64,000 nt of DNA. Origin: Pyxidicoccus parkwaysis (GTDB taxonomy: Bacteria; Myxococcota; Myxococcia; Myxococcales; Myxococcaceae). Below, piece after piece: positions 45,713-54,349 of this stretch. The DNA lies in the NCBI RefSeq assembly GCF_017301735.1, contig NZ_CP071090.1, positions 806,001-870,000 on the forward strand, in the 5' to 3' direction. Numbering within the stretch: the stretch's first letter is position 1; each line of letters starts with the position of its first letter. The notes beneath the pieces are model-generated. The model worked only from the letters and a program-made list of their open reading frames with translations. It did not search any database and was not told where the DNA came from. The translations under genes and the position numbers were made by a program.

Positions 45713-46726
45713 TTGAAACCGCTTATTTGCCCTTTCGGGCTGGTTCTACTTTTCACCACATCCACCTCCGCATTGGCGGAACCCGGGGTTCTCCTGGCTC
45801 CCGCGATTGGAAGGCCGGACGGGGTACTCCTCCAGGGCCGGGTGTTGAAAGAGGCTCCTACCGGAGGCAGCACTGCGTTGTCTCGGAATGTGAGAAGGCT
45901 GACAGCAACCAACTGGGAGGGGGCCCGGGTGGAGGTGTCCTTCCAGGGCGTGGCGGCGACGGTGACGAGCGGCCATGACGGGGGCTTCGAGGTGAACCTG
46001 CGGCCGCCGGAGGGCCAGCGCTTCCCGGTGGGGACGGTGGAGGCCGAGGCGAAGGTGCAGGGGGTACGGGTGAAGGCGCCGGTGGAAGTCGTTCCGGATA
46101 CGGCACCGCTGCTGGTGGTGTCGGACTTCGACGACACGGTGGCGGTGACGCACGTGACGAGCCCGGTGAAGCTGGTGGAGTCGGCGCTGCTGAAGGACTC
46201 GGACACGCAGGAGGTGGTGCCGGGGATGGCGGCGTTCTACGGGTGCCTGAAGGGCACGTCGGCGCCGGCCTTCGCGCTGGTGAGCGGCTCGCCGGTGCAG
46301 TACCTCCCGCGCATCCGGGGCTTCCTGTCGCGCCATGGCTTCCCGGCGGGCTTCGGGTTGTACCTGCGGGACATCGGTCCGGGGACGCTGTCCGGCTACA
46401 AGCAGCCCGCGATTCGCCGGCTGCTCCAGCAGTTCCCCCAGCCGGTGGTGCTGGTGGGGGACTCGGGGGAGAAGGACCCGGAGGTCTACGCGCAGATTCG
46501 CGACGAGTTCCCCGGGCGCGTGAAGGCCATCTACATCCGCGACGCGGGGAAGACGGAGGACGCGAAGCGGTTCAAGGACATGGTGCTGTTCAAGGCGTCC
46601 GACGACGCGGCGGCGCATGCGGTGGGCGCCGGGCTGGCGGATGCCGCGTGTGTGGCCGCGGCGTTCCCGAAGGCCGTGCCCGTCGTCGCGCCCGCGGGCG
46701 CCACCGTGAAGCAGACACCTCCGTGA
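45713..46726 (+). CDS. App1-like phosphatidate phosphatase (DUF2183, HAD type)
   Basis: 337 residues. A TTG at 45713 is the best start (AGGA eight bases before; no early ATG) and gives a signal peptide, MKPLICPFGLVLLFTTSTSALA. A small beta domain precedes the catalytic part with DxDxT as D138-F-D-D-T142, then VSGSPVQYLPRIRGFL and GYKQPAIRRLL. Members of this family dephosphorylate phosphatidate or related lipids; App1 in yeast works on actin patches. Here it is probably periplasmic. The next gene may overlap its stop. Confidence 0.82.
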   Translation: MKPLICPFGLVLLFTTSTSALAEPGVLLAPAIGRPDGVLLQGRVLKEAPTGGSTALSRNVRRLTATNWEGARVEVSFQGVAATVTSGHDGGFEVNLRPPEGQRFPVGTVEAEAKVQGVRVKAPVEVVPDTAPLLVVSDFDDTVAVTHVTSPVKLVESALLKDSDTQEVVPGMAAFYGCLKGTSAPAFALVSGSPVQYLPRIRGFLSRHGFPAGFGLYLRDIGPGTLSGYKQPAIRRLLQQFPQPVVLVGDSGEKDPEVYAQIRDEFPGRVKAIYIRDAGKTEDAKRFKDMVLFKASDDAAAHAVGAGLADAACVAAAFPKAVPVVAPAGATVKQTPP

Positions 46727-46791
46727 TGACTCGAGCATGGGCACGGAGGGCGTTGCTTCCCGGGCGGCGCGTTGGATCTCCCTCGCGATTC

Positions 46792-47607
46792 ATGGGGCTT
46801 CGTCGTGTCGTGTTGACGACGTTGCTCGTGACGGTGGGCGCGGGCTGCCGCGACGAGAAGCCCGCCGAGCCGCTTCAGTCCCTGAAGCCGGAGCCGCTGC
46901 CAACGCTCGCCGCAGGGAGTGGGGCGACGGACGCGGGTGCCTTGCCGCACGAGGAGGTGGTGCCGTCCGCGCCCGTCTACGGTGAGGCGGTGCCGGAGGA
47001 GGCGCTGCGGCTCGAGCTGGCGGGAGAGCGGGTGCGGCTGGGAGCGGAGTCGTTCGAGGCCGTGCGGCCGGCGGACGCGGCGCGCCTGGCGGAGCGGGTG
47101 AAGGGCCGCGAGGTGTTGCTGGTGCCGGACGCGGACACGTACCTGGTGCAGGTGTCCGAATTGCTGGCGGTGCTGCGGGACTCGGCGAAGACGGTGTGGC
47201 TGAAGCACCCGGATGGGGCGGTGGCGTACCCCGTGGTGCTGCGAGACGAAGAGGGCTTCCGCGCGTGGCTCGAGGAGGTGGCGCCGGGGAAGCTGCGCAT
47301 CATCCAGCGCTCGGATGGCTTCGAGCTGACCACGAGTGTCGGCAAGCTGCCGGGGCCGGATGCGAACGGGCCTTCGGTGCCGGTGCGCGGTGGGAAGCAG
47401 GACCTCGTCACGCTGCGCCGGGCGCTCGGGTTGTTGAAGGGGCGCTTCAAGACGTCGGAGGACATCTGCCTCGTGCCGTCGTTCGGCACCGAGGTGGCGC
47501 AGGCGGTGAGGGCGCTCGGGGCGGTGTACACGGCGAACGGTGAGCCGCTGTTCGAGACGCTGTGCTTCATCTACCCCACGCCGCGCGGAGTGAAGGACGG
47601 AGGCTGA
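46792..47607 (+). CDS. Lipoprotein with possible ExbD/TolR-like domains
   Basis: 271 residues if started at 46792, where a signal and lipobox TVGAGC (C19) follow; a start at 46726 overlapping the previous stop is possible but adds a long N-region. After a Pro/Glu linker come two similar alpha/beta units (REVLLVPDADTYLVQVSELL; later LVTLRRALGLLKGRFKT) that loosely recall the periplasmic domain of ExbD/TolR. That likeness is weak. It may be co-transcribed with the App1-like gene. Function not assigned. Confidence 0.6.
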   Translation: MGLRRVVLTTLLVTVGAGCRDEKPAEPLQSLKPEPLPTLAAGSGATDAGALPHEEVVPSAPVYGEAVPEEALRLELAGERVRLGAESFEAVRPADAARLAERVKGREVLLVPDADTYLVQVSELLAVLRDSAKTVWLKHPDGAVAYPVVLRDEEGFRAWLEEVAPGKLRIIQRSDGFELTTSVGKLPGPDANGPSVPVRGGKQDLVTLRRALGLLKGRFKTSEDICLVPSFGTEVAQAVRALGAVYTANGEPLFETLCFIYPTPRGVKDGG

Positions 47608-47616
47608 GGCGGGTTG

Positions 47617-48993
47617 TCAGGGCAGCTCGCCCACGCCCGCGAAGGCCGTCATCCACGTGGCCTCGTCGCGGGCCCTGGCCGCGTAGGCCTCTTCCTGGAG
47701 GGAGGGGAGGGGCCAGCGGTAGCAGGCGGCCTTCTGCACGGCCTCGTCCCAGATGCCCAGCTCGACCCAGCGGTTGACGGCCTTCTCCATGTCCGGGACA
47801 TGGTGCGTCAGCTCGGAGCTGAAGTTCTGCAGACGCATTCCCTGGCTCATCTCCAGGAGCGAGTGCTGCTCGCGCTGACGCGCGCCGATGTCCCAGAGCA
47901 TCCGTCCCATCCACCGCTGGTCGTTCTCGGAGAGCTGCGTCTTGGTGGCCTCGGCGCGCTGGTGGAGCAGGACGCCGAGCGATAGTCCTTGTGCGAGACA
48001 GACACATCGCCAGGCGTGATGGCCGGGAACGCGGAGCAGGCCGTCGAAGAGAGAGCGCGTCTCCTGGAAGAAGTCTCCGTTCGAGGGCTCCTTCCACTTC
48101 GGAATCGTCGCCAACTGTTCGAGCGTCTCCAGCTCCGAGCGCTGGAAGGGCATCGCGGCGGTGCTGCCTTTCAGGAGCCGGAGCAGTGCGAGCTGAAGCG
48201 TTGGCGGCGAGGTCTCCGCGAGTTGAAGGAGTCGCTTCTCCACGTCGTCGAAGAGGACCGCCGCGATGCTGGGGTCCGTGTCGGCCGCGGTGAGCTGGGT
48301 GTACAGCGCCATGAGTTGCGGCACGGAGGATGTGTCGCGGAGCTGCTTCAAGAACCAGATGGGGTCTGCGTTCCGCTTCACCAGCGAGACATCCAGTGTC
48401 ACCAGCGCGAAGCGCTGGGCCTCGCTGGCCTGCTCCCAGTTCCGCTCGGGAAGGTCGAGCAGGTGGCCGATGGTCATGGCTTCGGGAAGCAGTGGGCTCT
48501 TCGAGAAGTCAGGCTCGCCGAGCGCCTTCCATGCATCGAAGAAGGCATGTCGCCAATCGGAGGCACCGGGCCGACGGGCGGCGAGCTCGAGCAGGAGGTT
48601 CGCTTCTGGAGTGTCCTTCAGGCCATGGACGCCGAGGGTGTTGCGGACCTGTTTCCAGAGGCCCTGCTCCAGGTCGATGCAGGCGAACAGGAACAGGCCT
48701 GGCGGGTATCGCCTGTCGAATCGGAGCGCCCAGTCCGCCTCTGCGCGAGCCTCGGGCGCACCGGCGAAGACGAAGGGGGCGGCCATTCGGGTGAACTTCG
48801 CGGCCTGGGCTTCGTTCTCCCTTTCCTCTCTCCAGTTGTAGGCGGCCACACCTCCGCCCGCGAGGAGGGACGTCAGCCCCAATGACCAGCCCAGCACGCC
48901 ACGGCGAGACCACTTCCGCTCGGGCGTAGTTGCGTCTCGTGGTTCTGAGGGCACGCTGTCGTTGCTCACGGAGGGCTCGGGAAGAGGGGACAC
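47617..48993 (-). CDS. Membrane-anchored helical protein, possible Tat signal
   Basis: 458 residues. The N-terminus has a twin-arginine-like motif (WSRRGVLGWSLGLTSLLAGG) that may be a signal anchor. The rest is almost entirely helical, with Leu/Ala-spaced repeats similar to tetratricopeptide arrays (for example WEQASEAQRFALVTLDVSLV), but no canonical TPR was confirmed. The start is uncertain (GTG at 48993 or 48969). The gene is convergent with the lipoprotein at 46792 (9-bp gap) and divergent from the toxin-like gene (34-bp gap). No family recognised. Confidence 0.68.
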   Translation of the reverse strand: MSPLPEPSVSNDSVPSEPRDATTPERKWSRRGVLGWSLGLTSLLAGGGVAAYNWREERENEAQAAKFTRMAAPFVFAGAPEARAEADWALRFDRRYPPGLFLFACIDLEQGLWKQVRNTLGVHGLKDTPEANLLLELAARRPGASDWRHAFFDAWKALGEPDFSKSPLLPEAMTIGHLLDLPERNWEQASEAQRFALVTLDVSLVKRNADPIWFLKQLRDTSSVPQLMALYTQLTAADTDPSIAAVLFDDVEKRLLQLAETSPPTLQLALLRLLKGSTAAMPFQRSELETLEQLATIPKWKEPSNGDFFQETRSLFDGLLRVPGHHAWRCVCLAQGLSLGVLLHQRAEATKTQLSENDQRWMGRMLWDIGARQREQHSLLEMSQGMRLQNFSSELTHHVPDMEKAVNRWVELGIWDEAVQKAACYRWPLPSLQEEAYAARARDEATWMTAFAGVGELP

Positions 48994-49027
48994 GGGAGGC
49001 GCAGGCGGCGATGCTACCTTCGATTCG

Positions 49028-49882
49028 ATGATTCCCGCCGCGAGACATGCCGTGGTGCCGTGGCTGGTGCTTCTGTCCCTGCTTCAGGGTGGATGCCTGG
49101 CGGAGTCCGCACTGGACGGTGGGGAATTGAAGTGTGGCCCGAGGGACCTCACGCCCGAGTGCTGCCTGAAGCAGAACCCCGGTAACTGGCAGAAATGTAC
49201 CGGTGCTGAAGGTCCGGCCGAGGCGGGCATTTCCGTGGCCATGAAAATCACGTCCGTGGGGGCTGCTGCTGCGCTCGCGCTCCAGCCCATCATCGGTTCC
49301 GCCGAGCGCCGCGGCGTGGAACTGGCCACGGACCTGCACTCCGATGTGGAAGCGGCCATCTTGAAGTGCGTGCGCAGGGCCGAGCGACAAGGCAACGACC
49401 ACTACTTCGACGGCGAGAGTCCCAGCCGGGAGCAGTGCGCGGAGCTCAAGATGGAAGGTCAGACCTGGGGCATGTACCTGGGGGCCTTCAAACACAAGCT
49501 GGCGTGGGACTGCATCCACGAGGCTTTGAGCAAGCTGTTGCCTCGCCGCTACCTGTTCGAGCCTCGCTTCCGGCTCAACGACGCGACAGGAGAGTGGGAG
49601 TACCTGAGCCCAGAGAGGGTGGACCGCATCCTGGCGCTTCAAGGATGGAAGGGACTCAGGGGGACCATCGTGCCGGACATCGTCATCATGGATGCGAGCG
49701 GCGTCATCATTCATGTGTACGACATGAAGTTCCCTTGCCCGGAGAGCAACGACGCCAATTGGACCTTATACAAAAGTGGTCGCTGGCTGGCCTACAGACA
49801 AGACGACCTCTATCACCAAGTGCTTCAGGTTTGGCCCAGGCTGGTCTCTCCACACCGTGGATGGGAGCCGCTTCGAAAGTGA
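49028..49882 (+). CDS. Lipoprotein toxin with PD-(D/E)xK-type nuclease domain (SitA-like)
   Basis: 284 residues. The lipobox is LQGGC (C23), followed by a cysteine-rich stretch (KCGPRDLTPECCLKQNPGNW). A hydrophobic Ala-rich segment lies at 74-92, and the C-terminal 120 residues look like a nuclease: P216-D217-IVIMDASGVIIHVY-D232-M-K234 fits the PD...DxK metal site. Myxobacteria deliver such lipoprotein toxins (SitA family) by outer-membrane exchange, with immunity genes directly downstream; the downstream gene here is a DUF3396-type immunity gene 9 bp away. The class is inferred; nuclease activity is untested. Base use becomes less GC-rich near the 3' end. Confidence 0.72.
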   Translation: MIPAARHAVVPWLVLLSLLQGGCLAESALDGGELKCGPRDLTPECCLKQNPGNWQKCTGAEGPAEAGISVAMKITSVGAAAALALQPIIGSAERRGVELATDLHSDVEAAILKCVRRAERQGNDHYFDGESPSREQCAELKMEGQTWGMYLGAFKHKLAWDCIHEALSKLLPRRYLFEPRFRLNDATGEWEYLSPERVDRILALQGWKGLRGTIVPDIVIMDASGVIIHVYDMKFPCPESNDANWTLYKSGRWLAYRQDDLYHQVLQVWPRLVSPHRGWEPLRK

Positions 49883-49891
49883 GCAAGCTCC

Positions 49892-50782
49892 GTGCAATAT
49901 CCGAAGCTGTGTTACTCCAGTGTATTTCGCGCGCAGGCGGCAAGTGATGCCGTGGTCATCTGCTTTTATCTGAAGCGAACTCACAGGGAGATTGCGCCAG
50001 CGGTTGTTCGGGCGTTGGAAATCTTTCGCGAACGAATCAGCCCCTTCACGCTGGACTGGTACATCGACCCCGATGCTCAAACGCATCCGCTCAACGGGAA
50101 GATGTGGGAATCCGTGAGGAGGGAGATGCTGGGGCCCGATGATGTCAGCGTTCCTCGGTTCGCGGGAACGCCTGAAGGGGTCGGAGGGCTCTTCGTAGAA
50201 TATCGAGGTTTGCCAATCCCTTCTCCGTGGCCCCGGCGAGAGCACGACGCGAGTGGCTTGTACTTGCGCTTGCCAACATCGTTCCTGGAAGAGCAGGGCC
50301 CTCACCGTGTTCGCGAAGTGGCGCTGGCGGTAGCCGAGGCGCTTCCCTTCAACTCGGGCTATGTGGACCTGACGTATTGCGAGTTCGACCCCGTGGCTGA
50401 GGGGGCCGACCTCGTGCGTATGCGCTACCCAGGAATCCACATGGGCTACGAGGGCCCCGACATCCGCATGGACACCCACGTCGACGGCGTCCACTGGATG
50501 AACTTCCTCGGCCAGCCGGTGCTCGGCCAGCTCGGAGGCATCACCGGTCTTCGCGAGCGGCTGAACCTCCCCGGCATCTCCATCCAGGACCTCGGCTCCG
50601 AGCGTGCCCTCATCACCCTCGGCGAAGCGCCGAACCCCGGTGACACGGAGGCCGGCGAGACGCTCCCCCTCCACCGTGCCCTCGCCCGGCTTCTCGAGCC
50701 CTACCTCTACCGCAACACCCGGCCGCTCGGCCGGATGACTCCGGAAGACATGCGCCGCTGGGAGCGCCGCTTCCTGGACTGA
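49892..50782 (+). CDS. DUF3396-type immunity protein
   Basis: 296 residues, starting with GTG at 49892, 9 bp after the toxin-like gene. The pattern matches DUF3396, annotated as type VI immunity: an early beta sheet, LDWYIDPDAQTHPLNGKMWE, MRYPGIHMGYEGPD, then GVHWMNFLGQPVLGQLGGIT and the closing LPLHRALARLLEPY. Such proteins neutralise a cognate nuclease toxin in the same cell. No signal peptide, so it is cytoplasmic, as needed against a DNase. The first 400 bp are distinctly AT-richer than the neighbours, a sign of transfer with the toxin. Confidence 0.8.
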   Translation: MQYPKLCYSSVFRAQAASDAVVICFYLKRTHREIAPAVVRALEIFRERISPFTLDWYIDPDAQTHPLNGKMWESVRREMLGPDDVSVPRFAGTPEGVGGLFVEYRGLPIPSPWPRREHDASGLYLRLPTSFLEEQGPHRVREVALAVAEALPFNSGYVDLTYCEFDPVAEGADLVRMRYPGIHMGYEGPDIRMDTHVDGVHWMNFLGQPVLGQLGGITGLRERLNLPGISIQDLGSERALITLGEAPNPGDTEAGETLPLHRALARLLEPYLYRNTRPLGRMTPEDMRRWERRFLD

Positions 50783-50925
50783 GCACCCACGGCCCTTCGC
50801 ATCCGCGTGCCTCCACCGTGCGCGGCTGCTACTACCTCCCTGTCTCGCCGCACCCTAGATTGCCCGCGGCGGGCGCTTGCCCGTCTGGCGGAGGGACGTA
50901 CCTTCCGCCGACCCGGAGGTCGTCG

Positions 50926-52731
50926 ATGGTCGCCGTACTCGAGCCCGCTCATTCCAAGGACACTCCCGCCGGCGGCGCGTTCCTCTTCCAGGACGTGGGC
51001 GCCACCCGCATCGTCACTCCCGAGACACTCGCCGAGGAGCAGCGCCTCTTCTTCAAGACGGCCCTCCAGTTCTCCCGAGAGCAAATCCTCCCCCAGGCCG
51101 AGCGCATCGAAGGCAAGGACAACGCGCTCCTGCGCGACCTCCTCCGTCAGGCCGGTGAGCTCGGCCTGCTCAGCGTCGACATCCCCGAGGCCTACGGCGG
51201 CACCGGGCTCGACAAGACCACGTCCCTCCTCCTCGCCGAGGCCATGAGCCTCAACGGCTCCTGGTCCGTCACGTTCGGCGCGCACACCGGCATCGGCACG
51301 CTGCCCATCGTCTGGTTCGGCAACGCCGCCCAGAAGCAGAAGTACCTCCCCAGGCTCGCCACCGGTGAGTGGGTTGCCGCGTACGCCCTCACGGAGCAGG
51401 GCAGCGGCAGCGACGCGCTCGGGGCGAAGACGAAGGCGGTGCGCTCGCCGGACGGCAAGCACTGGATTCTCAACGGCTCCAAGCTCTACATCACCAACGC
51501 CGCCTTCGCGGACGTGTTCGTCGTCTTCGCCAAGGTGGACGGTGACAAGTTCACCGGCTTCATCGTGGAGAAGGACACCCCCGGCTTCACCGTGGGCCCC
51601 GAGGAGCACAAGATGGGCATCCGCGGCTCGTCCACGTGTCCCCTCTACTTCGAGGACGCGCGCGTGCCGGCGGAGAACCTGCTCGGCGAGGTGGGCAAGG
51701 GCCACAAGATTGCCTTCAACATCCTCAACTACGGCCGCCTCAAGCTGGGCGCGGGCGTGCTGGGCGGCATGAAGCTCCAACTCCAGAACGCGCTGCGCTT
51801 CACGCAGGAGCGCAAGCAGTTCGGCACCCCCATCGTCCAGTTCCCCCTCTCGCGCGAGAAGCTCGCCCGCATGACGGCGCTCATCCACGCCGTGGAGAGC
51901 ATGACGTACCGCACCGCCGGCCTCGTGGACGCGCGCCTCGCCGGCCACGACAAGACGGCCCCCGACTATGAGACGCGCCTGCTCGCCGCCGTGGAGGAGT
52001 ACGCGATTGAATCCTCCATCATGAAGGTGCACGGCTCCGAGTCGCTCGGCAGCGTCGTGGACGACGCCGTGCAGCTCCACGGCGGCGCCGGCTACATCGA
52101 GGAGTATCCGGTGGAGCGCGCGTACCGCGACGCACGCATCAACCGCATCTTCGAGGGCACCAACGAAATCAACCGCATGCTCATCGTCGGCATGCTGCTC
52201 AAGCGCGCGGTGAAGGGCGACCTGCCGCTGTTCGCCGTCGCCGGTAACGTGGCCGACGAGCTGTCCCGAGGCGAGCGCCCCCGCGCGCGCGGCCAGGACG
52301 CGCTGGCCCCGCAGGAGGTTGCCGCCGAGTCCGCCAAGCACCTCGCCCTCCACGGCCTGCGCATCGCCGCGGAGACGTTCGGCACGGACCTGGAGAAGCA
52401 CCAGGAGGTGCTCGCCGCGCTGTCGGACGTGGTGATGGACGCCTTCGCGCTGGACTCCATGGTGACGCGCACCCGCCAGGCCGCGAGCCACGGGAAGCTG
52501 GACCCCGTGCGCGTGGCACTGACGCAGCTCTACGCGCTGGACGCCGTGCCGCGCGCCTTCGACAGGACGCGCCGCGCGCTGTGCGCCACGCTCCAGGGCG
52601 AGGCCCTGGACACGGAGCTCAAGCGCCTGTCCACGCTGGACGTCTTCACGCCGTACAACCCCGCCGAGCTGCGCGAGTCGGTGGTGGCGGCGCTCGAGGC
52701 CGCGGGCGGCTACCCGCTCAGCCAGGAGTAG
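50926..52731 (+). CDS. Acyl-CoA dehydrogenase with extended C-terminus
   Basis: 601 residues, as in the long FadE/VLCAD-like group. It oxidises acyl-CoA to enoyl-CoA with FAD. The family signatures AYALTEQGSGSDALGAKTKA and the later region NRIFEGTNEINRMLIVGMLL are present, and the base is expected in the latter part of the fold. The C-terminal 200 residues are a second helical domain. The ATG at 50926 follows CGGAGG. It begins a new unit after the immunity gene and is convergent with the PilZ gene. Confidence 0.93.
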   Translation: MVAVLEPAHSKDTPAGGAFLFQDVGATRIVTPETLAEEQRLFFKTALQFSREQILPQAERIEGKDNALLRDLLRQAGELGLLSVDIPEAYGGTGLDKTTSLLLAEAMSLNGSWSVTFGAHTGIGTLPIVWFGNAAQKQKYLPRLATGEWVAAYALTEQGSGSDALGAKTKAVRSPDGKHWILNGSKLYITNAAFADVFVVFAKVDGDKFTGFIVEKDTPGFTVGPEEHKMGIRGSSTCPLYFEDARVPAENLLGEVGKGHKIAFNILNYGRLKLGAGVLGGMKLQLQNALRFTQERKQFGTPIVQFPLSREKLARMTALIHAVESMTYRTAGLVDARLAGHDKTAPDYETRLLAAVEEYAIESSIMKVHGSESLGSVVDDAVQLHGGAGYIEEYPVERAYRDARINRIFEGTNEINRMLIVGMLLKRAVKGDLPLFAVAGNVADELSRGERPRARGQDALAPQEVAAESAKHLALHGLRIAAETFGTDLEKHQEVLAALSDVVMDAFALDSMVTRTRQAASHGKLDPVRVALTQLYALDAVPRAFDRTRRALCATLQGEALDTELKRLSTLDVFTPYNPAELRESVVAALEAAGGYPLSQE

Positions 52732-52752
52732 GCCGCCAGCGCCCCGGGTGCC

Positions 52753-53505
52753 TCACGGCATCCGCGTGACCGCGTCCATGCCGAAGCTCACCCGCGCCTT
52801 CCACGGCGCGGGGGGCAGGGACGCCAGGGCCATCAGGGCCTCCAGCCGCTTCTGCATCTCCGGCCGCAGCCGCCCGAAGGTGGCGCCGAAGCCCGGCGTC
52901 ACCGTCTCCGAGTGCTTCCGGGGCACCGTGGACGTCCACACGACTTCACCGTGCAGCATCAGCGGCCCCTCCTGGAGGTCCATCTCCAGGAGGAAGGGCG
53001 TGCCCACGTGCACCTTGCGCGGCATGGCCGGGGCCTGCACCTCCAGCCCCACGCCCCCCTTGGAGATGTCCCGCACCAGGAAGGTGGGGGAGAAGGGCGC
53101 CGCCTCCACCGCGCGCAGGTGCAGCGGCAGGCGCGGGAAGCGGCGCAGTCCCTCCTGCTCCTGGGCGGAGTAGATGCGCTGCAACATGGCGTCGAGCGCC
53201 GTGCGGTCCTGGCCCGCGCCATAGCGCACGGTGAGCAGGTAGCGCTCCGCTTCGCGCGGCTCCACCTGCACCACCTCGCCGTGGACCTCGACGGGCTTGG
53301 GCACGCCGCCCGCGTGCAGCTCGAAGGTGAAGCGAGTACCCAGCGGAAGGCTGCGGCGCGTCTCCAGCGTGACGCCGCCCTGCCCGACGCTGCGCGTGTA
53401 CTCCCCCACCAATGACTGCGGCGTCTTGTAGGCCACCTTCAGTCGCACGTTCGTATTCACGCAAAAGACACTCTGCGCCTGTCCCAGGGTGGAACTCAAG
53501 TTCAC
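52753..53505 (-). CDS. Tandem PilZ-domain protein
   Basis: 250 residues with two PilZ-type domains. The first (about 15-105) shows beta-barrel strands but weak ligand motifs; the second (about 118-245) has R120-F-P-R-L-P with the next motif DISKGGVGLEV (D-x-S-x-x-G), able to bind cyclic di-GMP. Start codons GTG at 53505 and GTG at 53460 are both possible; the latter begins closer to the fold. It is divergent from the dcw operon. Target unknown. Confidence 0.82.
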   Translation of the reverse strand: MNLSSTLGQAQSVFCVNTNVRLKVAYKTPQSLVGEYTRSVGQGGVTLETRRSLPLGTRFTFELHAGGVPKPVEVHGEVVQVEPREAERYLLTVRYGAGQDRTALDAMLQRIYSAQEQEGLRRFPRLPLHLRAVEAAPFSPTFLVRDISKGGVGLEVQAPAMPRKVHVGTPFLLEMDLQEGPLMLHGEVVWTSTVPRKHSETVTPGFGATFGRLRPEMQKRLEALMALASLPPAPWKARVSFGMDAVTRMP

Positions 53506-53750
53506 CCCCTCTCAGCAGGTAGGGCGCCGCGATGCGCCAACTACTGGACCTTCCAGGTGTGGCGGTACTTCCCGTTTCCGCCCGTTTGTGCAGCGGGGCC
53601 TGGAGCCGCCGTGTCGCCACGCCGTGGCGGTTTGTGGACTCGGGCGCGCAGGGTGCTACGGACCTGTTGCACCCGGGTGCACGGGCGCCGTGACGCGCCC
53701 GTCCAGGTGTCTGGCGCCAACGAACCGGTGTTCCAACCTGTTGCGGTTTC
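53506..53750. other. Divergent region upstream of the dcw promoter
   Basis: About 245 bp with no credible gene. It contains a 14-bp perfect palindrome TGCACCCGGGTGCA at 53668-53681, sharing the ACCCGGGT core with the sites at 34532-34572. In DNA this GC-rich such a core can arise by chance, so this is noted only as a possible regulator site. Confidence 0.4.
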
Positions 53751-53779
53751 TTGACCCCCCCATAGGGGACGCGTATGTA
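53751..53779 (+). promoter_or_regulatory. Sigma70-type promoter of the dcw operon
   Basis: TTGACC (53751-53756) and TATGTA (53774-53779) are separated by exactly 17 bp, upstream of mraZ. Transcription should start near 53786, placing the MraZ boxes in the first 30 bases of the transcript region. Confidence 0.65.
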
Positions 53780-53791
53780 TGCCGCCCGGTA

Positions 53792-53815
53792 GTGGCAAGG
53801 AGTGGGAAGGAGTGG
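53792..53815 (+). promoter_or_regulatory. MraZ-box array (three GTGG repeats, 10-bp period)
   Basis: GTGG occurs at 53792, 53802 and 53812, in the context GTGGCAAGGA, GTGGGAAGGA, GTGGAGCTTC. MraZ in other bacteria binds such repeats, spaced one helical turn apart, upstream of its own gene. Lying just downstream of the predicted start site, they would let MraZ block the whole operon. Confidence 0.75.
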
Positions 53816-53856
53816 AGCTTCATCCCCTGGCGGGTTGAAAAGGTGGATCGTCCCGC

Positions 53857-54309
53857 GTGTTCCGAGGCGTCTATGAGCACCAGATCGACGCGAAGGGGCG
53901 GACGAGCCTCCCGGCGAAGCTCCGGGAAACGCTGGTCGGCGCCTACGACGAGCGGCTCATCGTCACCACGGCGCTGGACAGGTGCCTCCACGCGTACCCG
54001 GTGCGGGAGTGGGAGGCGCTGGAGGCCTCACTCGCCCGCCGCAACCCGATGGAGCCGGGGGTGAAGACGCTGATGCGCCTGTACGTGGCCAGCGCGCAGG
54101 AGTGCCCGCTCGACAAGCTGGGGCGCTTGCTGATTCCGCCCACGCTCCGCACCTACGCCGGGCTGGAGAAGGACGTCGTCTGGGCGGGGATGGTGAAGGT
54201 CATCGAGCTGTGGAGCCGCGAGGGCTGGGCGAAGGCGCAGGAGGAGGCCCGCCAGGAGGCGACCTCCGCGGATGTCATGAAGGTGCTGTCGGAGCTGCGC
54301 CAGCAGTAG
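53857..54309 (+). CDS. mraZ: MraZ, dcw-cluster repressor
   Basis: 150 residues, started with GTG at 53857. Two AbrB-like DNA-binding repeats are visible: [14 protein letters not shown] and [18 protein letters not shown]. MraZ forms a ring-shaped oligomer that binds repeats upstream of its own operon. The three boxes at 53792-53815 fit autoregulation. It is the first gene of the dcw cluster, as in most bacteria, but the second gene is a STAS protein instead of rsmH. Confidence 0.95.
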   Translation: MFRGVYEHQIDAKGRTSLPAKLRETLVGAYDERLIVTTALDRCLHAYPVREWEALEASLARRNPMEPGVKTLMRLYVASAQECPLDKLGRLLIPPTLRTYAGLEKDVVWAGMVKVIELWSREGWAKAQEEARQEATSADVMKVLSELRQQ

Positions 54310-54349
54310 CCGGAAGTCGACTCAGAAGTCCCGAGAGGGTGGCAAGCGT

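Noticed and set aside
49366-49947. A 193-residue frame overlapping the toxin gene
   Set aside because: It is a +1 frame shadow inside the lipoprotein gene and has no start signal or family pattern.
50707-52491. A 594-residue minus-strand reading frame
   Set aside because: It is antisense to the acyl-CoA dehydrogenase, whose sequence is clearly conserved. Long antisense frames are a side effect of third-position GC bias; its His/Arg/Val-rich make-up resembles no family.
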